Part shown: positions 58,665 to 64,000 of the stretch, in pieces | Layout: each line of letters starts with the position of its first letter | Numbering within the stretch: the first letter of the stretch is position 1 | NCBI GenBank assembly: GCA_963841445.1 | Contig: CAWJCP010000003.1 | Span: 124,001 to 188,000 of the forward strand | DNA from: Mayfieldus sp963841445 | GTDB taxonomy: Bacteria; Actinomycetota; Thermoleophilia; Solirubrobacterales; 70-9 | Reading direction: 5' to 3' | DNA: 64,000 nucleotides | The notes under the pieces: generated by a model | Databases searched by the model: none | What the model was told of the DNA's origin: nothing | Seen by the model: only the letters and a program-made list of their open reading frames with translations | Position numbers and translations under genes: made by a program

Positions 58665-59492
58665 GTGAACGCGACGGAGGGGTACAAACATCCGGCGATC
58701 GCCGGAAGCGGAACAATCGCCACCGGGCTGGCGGCGACCGCCACCGCGACCGGCAGGACGATCCTGCTGGCGCGCAGCGACGCCTCGGCCTGGCGGGCGG
58801 AGGAGAAAGCGACCGCGGCCTGCGCGAAGATCGACGGCGCCGACGCGGATCGGCTCAGGGTGACGACGGAGCCCGATGACATCGCCGAGTGCGACGTCGT
58901 CGTCGAGGCCGTGATCGAGGACCCCGAGATCAAGGGCGAGCTGCTCACGACGCTGGGCGAAGCGGCGCCGGAGGCCGACCTCGCGACCACGACCTCGTCG
59001 CTTTCGGTCGGCGACATCGGCGAGCGCAGCGGCCACGCCGACCGCTTCTTCGGCCTTCACGTCTTCAACCCGGTCCCGCGCATGAAGCTGGTCGAGCTCT
59101 GCTTCCCGGACGGCGTCGGCGACAGTGTCAAGGAGCGAGCGCTGTCCTGGTGCGGCGCGCTCGGCAAGACCGCGGTCGAGGTTCCCGACCAGGCGGGGTT
59201 CGTGGTCAACCGGCTGCTCTTTCCCTATCTCTTCGACGCCGTGCGAATGCTCGAGCGGACCGGCATGGAGGCGGGCGAGGTGGACTCCTGCATGACCCTC
59301 GGCGCCGGGCACCCGATGGGGCCGCTGGCGCTGCTGGACTTCGTCGGCCTCGACGTCGCCGAGGCGATCGGCGATGCGCTGCACGCCGACTCCGCCGAGG
59401 CCGCCCACAAGCCGCCCGGGTTGATGGTCGAGATGATCGGCGAGGGCAAGCTGGGACGAAAGTCCGGCGCCGGTTTCTACGACTACGGCTAG
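58665..59492 (+). CDS. 3-hydroxyacyl-CoA dehydrogenase
   Basis: The 275-residue enzyme has a Rossmann NAD motif (AIAGSGTIATGLAATATATG), the catalytic His in FFGLHVFNPVPRMKLVEL with the preceding TTTSSLSV, and the C-terminal HAD domain DQAGFVVNRLLFPYLFDAVRMLE and GAGHPMGPLALLDFVGLDV. It oxidises 3-hydroxyacyl-CoA (as in 3-hydroxybutyryl-CoA dehydrogenase) and fits the dehydrogenase-thiolase set nearby. The first Gly of GxGxxG is retained but the acidic residue binding NAD is less clear (LLARSD). The GTG start at 58665 lacks a clear ribosome site. Confidence 0.9.
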   Translation: MNATEGYKHPAIAGSGTIATGLAATATATGRTILLARSDASAWRAEEKATAACAKIDGADADRLRVTTEPDDIAECDVVVEAVIEDPEIKGELLTTLGEAAPEADLATTTSSLSVGDIGERSGHADRFFGLHVFNPVPRMKLVELCFPDGVGDSVKERALSWCGALGKTAVEVPDQAGFVVNRLLFPYLFDAVRMLERTGMEAGEVDSCMTLGAGHPMGPLALLDFVGLDVAEAIGDALHADSAEAAHKPPGLMVEMIGEGKLGRKSGAGFYDYG

Positions 59493-59540
59493 AACGCTGC
59501 AAAGCAGCGCGTCTCGCGACCCGCCTTGGTTTTCGCGTCC

Positions 59541-59552
59541 TAATCTGCCTCC
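59541..59552 (+). promoter_or_regulatory. Candidate leaderless promoter of the antiporter gene
   Basis: TAATCT (59541-59546) lies 6 nt before GTG 59553, with no ribosome site. Confidence 0.5.
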
Positions 59553-61142
59553 GTGGGCGACTTGCAGATCTTCATCGCCGCGCTGTTCGTCTCAGCCGCG
59601 GGGCTGAACGCGGTCGCGAACTGGCTCGAGGTCCCCTATCCGATCACTGCTGGTGCTGGGCGGGCTGGGCCTCGCGCTGATCCCGGGGATCCCGGACGTC
59701 CATCTGGACCCGGACCTCGTCCTGCTCGTCTTCCTGCCGCCGCTGCTCTATGCGTCAGCCTTCTTCTCGGACCTGCGCACGCTGCGCAACGACGCGCGGG
59801 TGATCGCGATCAATGCGATCGGCCTGACCCTCGCGACCGCCGCGATCGTCGGGGTGATCGCGCACGAGCTGATCGGCCTGCCGTGGGCGGTGTCCCTCGC
59901 CCTCGGCGCGATCGTCTCCCCGACCGACCCGGCGGCCGCCACTGCCGTCATGCGGCGTGTCGGAGCGCCGCGGCGGATGGTCAATATCCTCGAGGGGGAG
60001 AGCCTGGTCAACGACGCCGCCGCGCTGGTCACCTTCAAGGTCGCGGTGGCGCTGGCGGTCGGCGAGAGCGTGTCGGCGGGACACACGGTGCTCACGTTCG
60101 CCGGGGACGTTGCCGGGGGCGCCGCGATCGGCCTGCCGTCGGCTGGGCGATCGCCGAGGTCCGCAAGCGCGGATCGACGAGTCAACACGGAGCTGACGAT
60201 TTCGCTTTTCAGCGCCTACGGCGCCTTCGTCCCCGCCGACCAGCTCGGGGTCTCGGGCGTGCTCGCGGTGGTCGCCGCGGATTGGTCCTGGGCTTACGCG
60301 CTCCGGAGATCGCCTCGCCGGAGAGCCGGATGCAGGGCGTTCGCGCTCTGGTCGATCCTCACGTTCCTGCTCAATGCGACGCTTTTCATCCTCATCGGCC
60401 TGCAACTGCCGGTGATCGTCGACGGGACTGAGCGACCGTCGGCCGGCGAGGTGATCGGCTACGCGGCGGCGATCTGCGCGGCGGTGATCGCGATTCGCTT
60501 CGTCTGGCTCTTCGCGACGACTGCGGTGATCAGGACCGTCGACCGGCGGCGAATCACAGCGGGCCCGGCGCGGCACCTGGCGTTTGCGGATCGTGAGCTC
60601 GTGGTCGGGGATGCGCGGGGCAGTCTCACTGGCGGCGGCGCTTGCGCTGCCGCTGCACACCAACGCCGGTGCCCCGCTGCCCGGCCGTGACCTGATCCAT
60701 TTCATCACCTTCGCGCTGATCCTGGTGACTGTGGTCGGCGAGGGCCTGACCCTGCCCTGGCTGATCCGCCGCCTCGGGGTCGTCGAGGACGGCTCCGAGG
60801 AGGAGGGCGAAGAGGTCCGCGCCCGGCTGGTGATCGCGCGGGCGGCGCTCGACCGGGTCGCCGAGCTTGAAGGCGAGGAGTGGACCCGCGACGGCACGGT
60901 GGAGCGGGTGCGTCGCCTTTACGAGTTCCGCCAGCGGCGCTTCAAGATCCGGGCCGGGAAGATCGAGGACGAGGACGGCCTCGAGGAGGGCTCGCTCGCC
61001 TACCAGCGGATGATGCACGAGATCTACGCGGTCCAGCGCCAAGAGCTGCTGCGGCTCCGAAACACCCGCCAGATCTCCAGCGACGTGATGCGCCGCGATC
61101 GAGCGCGAGCTCGATCTCGAGGAGCAGCGCCTCGAGGTTTGA
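59553..61142 (+). CDS. CPA1-type Na+/H+ antiporter, several frameshifts
   Basis: Reassembled frames give about 525 residues. The opening is MGDLQIFIAALFVSAAGLNAVANWLEVPYPI, then LVLLVFLPPLLYASAFFSDLRTLR, the ion-site helix SLALGAIVSPTDPAAATAVMRRVGAP with the conserved ND in EGESLVNDAAALVTF (NhaP-type ND motif), VVSSWSGMRGAVSLAAALALP (also conserved in NhaP/CPA1), and a charged C-terminal tail (REEGEEVRARL to RELDLEEQRLEV). The protein exchanges Na+ or K+ for protons. Shifts fall near 59647, 60135, 60300 and 60555, and near 61100. Each joins matching sequence. The tail resembles regulatory C-terminal domains of this family. Confidence 0.8.
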
Positions 61143-61145
61143 CGG

Positions 61146-61391
61146 CTAAGCGGCCTCTTTGCGGCGGCGGCGTCCGCTGAGGTCCCAGATCACGTCCGCC
61201 TCGGAGATCTTCTGGCGGCGCGCCGCCTCGGCGACCTCGTCCCAGGGAAGCTCCGCCTCGGGGAGCTCGTCCCAGCGGGCGAGGTCCAGACCCTCGAGGG
61301 CTCCCTGTAGAGCCGGGCCGAGATGCTGCTCGGAACGGAGCAGCGCCCTCAGTACTTCGAGCTGCTTATCGGTCAGCCGAACGACCCACAT
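61146..61391 (-). CDS. Small hypothetical acidic protein
   Basis: The 81-residue protein reads LTDKQLEVLRALLRSEQHLGPALQGALEGLDLARWDELPEAELPWDEVAEAARRQKISEADVIWDLSGRRRRKEAA. It has a LuxR-like helical opening but no complete HTH, and no signal peptide. The family is unknown. It lies 68 nt downstream of the CNNM/CBS gene on the same strand and ends 3 nt from the antiporter stop. Confidence 0.55.
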   Translation of the reverse strand: MWVVRLTDKQLEVLRALLRSEQHLGPALQGALEGLDLARWDELPEAELPWDEVAEAARRQKISEADVIWDLSGRRRRKEAA

Positions 61392-61459
61392 GGTGCCTCC
61401 GGGAGGTGGAAGTCGGGTCGAAGCGGCAGGCTAGGCGCCCCGGCGGACGGAATCCGGGC

Positions 61460-62743
61460 TCAGGAGCTGGTTCTGATCCGGACCGCTTCGATGCGGTTCT
61501 CACGCACCGATTCGACCCGGATCACGTACCCGTCGGCGCTGATCGTGTCGCCGCGCTTCGGCAGCCGGCCGAGCTCCGCGAACACGTAGCCGCCGATCGA
61601 GTTGAAGGCGTCGGTCTCGATCGGCAGCTCGATCCCGGCATCCTCGAGATCGCCCAGGGAGACGTGCCCGCGCACGAACCAGTCGCCGTTCGTGAGCCGG
61701 CGAAGCGTTCCCGCCCGCGGGTCGGTCTCGTCCTCGATCTCCCCCACCACCTCCTCGAGGATGTCCTCGACCGTGACCAGGCCGACGGTGCGACCGTACT
61801 CGTCGACGACCACCGAGATCGAGGTGCGCTGGCGCTGCAGGTCCTGGAGCAGGTCGTCGAGCGGGCGCGTCTCGGGGACGATCAGCGCATCGCGGACGAC
61901 CGGCTCGATCGAAGTCTCCGGACCCTCGTTCATGTAGAGGCGCGCGAGGCTGTTGTTGTGGACGATGCCCTTGATGCGGTCGGGGTTCTCGTCCTCGGTG
62001 ACGACCAGTCGCGTGTGCCCGGAGGTGACGCAGCGGCGCAGCGCGACCTCCACCGCCTCGGAGGCGTCGACCGTGACCACGGCCGGGATCGGAGTCATCA
62101 CCTCGCGCGCCTGCTGCTCGTGGAGGTGGAACACCCCGGCCAGGTGACCGGCCTCGCCGGGATCGAGGTCGCCTCCGCTTCGCGAGCGGTCGATGATCTG
62201 CCTCACGTCTTCGGCTTCGTAGCGTTCCTCCAGGTCCGCGGGGTCGACGCCGAACAGGCGCACGATCGCGTTCGCGAGCTTGCTCAGCGCGACGGTGAAC
62301 GGGGCGCTGATGGCACGGAACCAGTCCAGCGGACGGGCGACCCGGCGGGCGGCGCCCTCGGCCCTGCTGATCGAGAGCATCTTCGGGACCTGCTCGCCGA
62401 CGCTGATGTGCACCGCGGTGACGAAGGCGAAGGCGATCGCGACCGCGATCGCGTGGGCCAGCTCGGACTCGAGCCCGAAGACGTCCTCGATCAGCCGCGC
62501 GACGGCGGGCTCGCCGAGGAAGCCGATCCCGATCGAGGCCATCGTGATCCCGACCTGACAGGCGGAGAGCGCCTGGTCGACATGATCGAGCTGCTCGATC
62601 ACCCTCGTCGCCGCGCGGTCTCCCTCGGAAGCGGCCTGCTCCATGCGGGATCGCTTCACGCGCACCAGCGCGAACTCCGCGGCGACGAAGAAACCGTTCA
62701 CCGCGACCAACACGAACAGCAGCACGAGCAGGATCACGCTCAT
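61460..62743 (-). CDS. CNNM/CorC-type membrane protein with CBS pair
   Basis: The 427-residue protein has an N-terminal DUF21 transmembrane domain (VILLVLLFVLVAVNGFFVAAEFALVRVKRSRMEQ, QVGITMASIGIGFLGEPAVARLIEDV, VHISVGEQVPKMLSI), a CBS pair (MTPIPAVVTVDASEAVEVALRRCVTSGHTRLVV and ALIVPETRPLDDLLQDLQRQRTSISVVVDEYGRTVGLVT) and a C-terminal CorC/HlyC transporter-associated domain. It belongs to the HlyC/CorC family linked to Mg2+ or Co2+ efflux. The CBS pair may bind ATP or Mg. It precedes the small acidic protein gene, with a 123-nt spacer after the PCD gene. Confidence 0.92.
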   Translation of the reverse strand: MSVILLVLLFVLVAVNGFFVAAEFALVRVKRSRMEQAASEGDRAATRVIEQLDHVDQALSACQVGITMASIGIGFLGEPAVARLIEDVFGLESELAHAIAVAIAFAFVTAVHISVGEQVPKMLSISRAEGAARRVARPLDWFRAISAPFTVALSKLANAIVRLFGVDPADLEERYEAEDVRQIIDRSRSGGDLDPGEAGHLAGVFHLHEQQAREVMTPIPAVVTVDASEAVEVALRRCVTSGHTRLVVTEDENPDRIKGIVHNNSLARLYMNEGPETSIEPVVRDALIVPETRPLDDLLQDLQRQRTSISVVVDEYGRTVGLVTVEDILEEVVGEIEDETDPRAGTLRRLTNGDWFVRGHVSLGDLEDAGIELPIETDAFNSIGGYVFAELGRLPKRGDTISADGYVIRVESVRENRIEAVRIRTSS

Positions 62744-62866
62744 ATGCGCGCCCTCCTGCGGGGCCCTGCCAGGCGCCTATGCAGCTTCGTACTTCGCGGG
62801 GGGTCGTCTTCGGCCATCGACGGCCTGCTCAAGGTAGCAGCCGAAAAAGCGGGTTCGACGGCCAGG

Positions 62867-63145
62867 TCAGCCGAGCGCGTCGATCTTGCCCGCCAGCTCG
62901 AAGTCGTTCTCGGTCAACCCGCCCGCGGCGTGGTTGGTGATCGTGACCTTCACCTTGTCCCATGAGACCTCGAGATCGGGGTGGTGCCCCATCGCTTCGG
63001 CCGGCTCGACGAGGCGGTCGACGAACTTCACCGAGCCGACGAAGTCGCCGTTCTCGAACGTCTTCGTGATCGCGTCGCCATCGCGCCTCCAGGCATCGAT
63101 CTGGCCGAGTCGCTGCTCGATCTCCGAGTCTGTGAGAAGTGCCAT
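62867..63145 (-). CDS. Pterin-4a-carbinolamine dehydratase
   Basis: The 92-residue protein matches the PCD/DCoH fold: LTDSEIEQRLGQIDAWRRDGDAITKTFEN, FVDRLVEPAEAMGHHPDLEVSWDKVKVTITNHAAGGLTENDFELAGKIDAL, with the active-site His pair GHHPD and the H in TNHAAGGLT. It dehydrates 4a-hydroxytetrahydrobiopterin. There is no aromatic amino acid hydroxylase gene nearby. The ATG at 63145 is divergent from the BtuF-like GTG at 63157, leaving only 11 bp between them. Confidence 0.92.
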   Translation of the reverse strand: MALLTDSEIEQRLGQIDAWRRDGDAITKTFENGDFVGSVKFVDRLVEPAEAMGHHPDLEVSWDKVKVTITNHAAGGLTENDFELAGKIDALG

Positions 63146-63156
63146 AGTGCCTCCGC

Positions 63157-64000
63157 GTGCGTATCGCGAGCCTGGTTCCGTCTGCGACCGAGATGCTATT
63201 CGCGCTCGGCCTCGGCGACAACGTCGTCGCCGTCACCCACGAGTGCGACTTCCCGGCCGAGCGCGGCCCGCAAACCGCATCTGACCCGCACCGTGATCCC
63301 GGCCGGCCTCTCGGCGCGCGAGATCGACGCCGAGGTGAAGCGGGTGACGGCCGCGGGGCGGGCGCTCTACGAGCTCGACGTGCAGGCGCTCGAGAGGCTC
63401 GACGTCGACCTGATCGTCACCCAGGCGGTCTGCGACGTCTGCGCGGTCTCCTACGACGACGTGGTCGCGGTAGCGGAGCGGCTACCGACCCATCCTCACG
63501 TCGTCTCGCTCGACCCCTCGACCCTGGGCGAGGTCCTCGCCGACGTCGAGCGCCTCGCAGCCGCGGCCGAGGTGCCCGAGGCGGGCGTGAAGCTGCCCGC
63601 CCACCTGCAGGCAAGGCTCAACGCGACCGCCACGGCGGTTAGCGGTGAAAAACCCTCTACCGTGGAGAACGGCGGCGGTCGCCCGACGGCGAGCGGCACC
63701 GAACGACCCACGGTGCTGGCGCTCGAGTGGCTCGACCCGCCGTTCCTTGGCGGGCACTGGGTGCCGGAGATGATCGAGATTGCCGGCGGCGAGCCACTGC
63801 TTTCGCGGTCGGGCGAGAAGTCGCGCGAGGTCGACTGGGTCGAGCTGGAAGGGCTGGCACCCGACGTCGCGGTGGTGATGCCGTGCGGCTACTACGTCGA
63901 GGACTCGCGCCGCCAGGCCGAGGCCAGCGCCCGGCAGCTGGCCGGACTCGACGCCGGGCAGCTCTGGGTGGTCGATGCGGCCTCTTCGTTCTCGCGTCCG
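63157..64000 (+). CDS. Cobalamin/iron ABC transporter substrate-binding protein (BtuF-like), partial, one frameshift
   Basis: The frame runs off the window end. The opening is RIASLVPSATEMLFALGLGDNVVAVTHECDFPAE, the BtuF/FepB-like fold 3 signature. After a one-base shift near 63270 it continues LTRTVIPAGLSAREIDAEVKRV, then DLIVTQAVCDVCAVSYDDV, VVSLDPSTLGEVLADVERLAAAA, VLALEWLDPPFLGGHWVPEMIEIAGG and VVMPCGYYVEDSRRQAEASARQL. It has no signal peptide, unlike exported BtuF, as in the cytosolic BtuF-like group common in actinobacteria. Visible length is about 280 residues. Confidence 0.82.

Noticed and set aside
63146..63156. Cobalamin riboswitch before the BtuF-like gene
   Set aside because: The spacer between the divergent genes is only 11 bp, so there is no room for one.

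Overview
The window looks like a chromosomal segment of a high-GC (about 70 %, up to about 80 % locally) actinobacterium. The class Thermoleophilia (Solirubrobacterales and relatives) is my best guess, inferred from a MarP-type CvpA/trypsin protease, an AddAB-type nuclease, MMPL export, beta-oxidation genes, DUF559 proteins and many leaderless genes with GTG or TTG starts. There are no rRNA or tRNA genes, no CRISPR array, no phage genes and no insertion sequence. It reads as ordinary core and metabolic chromosome with a few odd islands.

Layout. 0.1-5.6 kb: a secreted protein, a SufT/MIP18-like protein, FxsA, an unknown protein, a HAD hydrolase, a wrecked glycosyltransferase-39 gene and an arsenate-reductase remnant. 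5.7-12.8 kb: an addB-addA-like nuclease/helicase operon and a gamma-glutamylcyclotransferase-like gene, all cut by many single-base frameshifts. 12.9-22.2 kb: a PhoD-like phosphatase, an HxlR regulator, MarP protease divergent from a penicillin-binding protein, small envelope genes, an FHA/zinc-ribbon protein and a long coiled-coil protein. 22.2-28.9 kb: gltB, a DUF559 protein and an orphan ParA ATPase. 29-40 kb: small enzymes, then lysA-hom-thrC and, on the far side of a secreted subtilase gene of opposite orientation, thrB. 40-48.8 kb: two alpha/beta hydrolases (one without its nucleophile), a LuxR/TPR regulator, a VKNT-repeat protein, an M23 peptidase, a CDF metal exporter, a methyltransferase and a metallo-beta-lactamase-fold hydrolase. 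48.9-59.5 kb: a CoA-thioester catabolism block (LLM flavoprotein, two acyl-CoA dehydrogenases, thiolase, 3-hydroxyacyl-CoA dehydrogenase) with MMPL transporter, MarR regulator and lipoproteins. 59.5-64 kb: a frameshifted Na+/H+ antiporter, a CNNM/CBS protein, pterin-4a-carbinolamine dehydratase and a frameshifted BtuF-like protein running off the end.

How the parts work together. lysA, hom, thrC and thrB form the aspartate-family branch to lysine and threonine. The two acyl-CoA dehydrogenases, the thiolase and the hydroxyacyl-CoA dehydrogenase could form a beta-oxidation-like route. The two main promoters of that block carry related 20-bp palindromes, suggesting one regulator. At least ten genes have a TANNNT-like -10 box 6-8 nt before their start codon, which predicts leaderless mRNAs and was used here to choose starts.

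Most striking observation: a roughly 53-nt element, 81 % identical over 48 nt, sits directly before two unrelated genes (the hydrolase at 40149 and the thiolase at 55514). It encodes a conserved short peptide (pattern SRAxExRDCEAxGxWV) whose stop codon shares one base with the downstream ATG, and it also folds as a hairpin with a compensatory pair change. I do not recognise it; it is the best candidate here for an undescribed cis-acting leader peptide or RNA. The frameshifts are concentrated at 1.6-12.5 kb and 59.5-63.3 kb and look in part like homopolymer-length sequencing errors, so broken genes there should not be read as true pseudogenes without resequencing.
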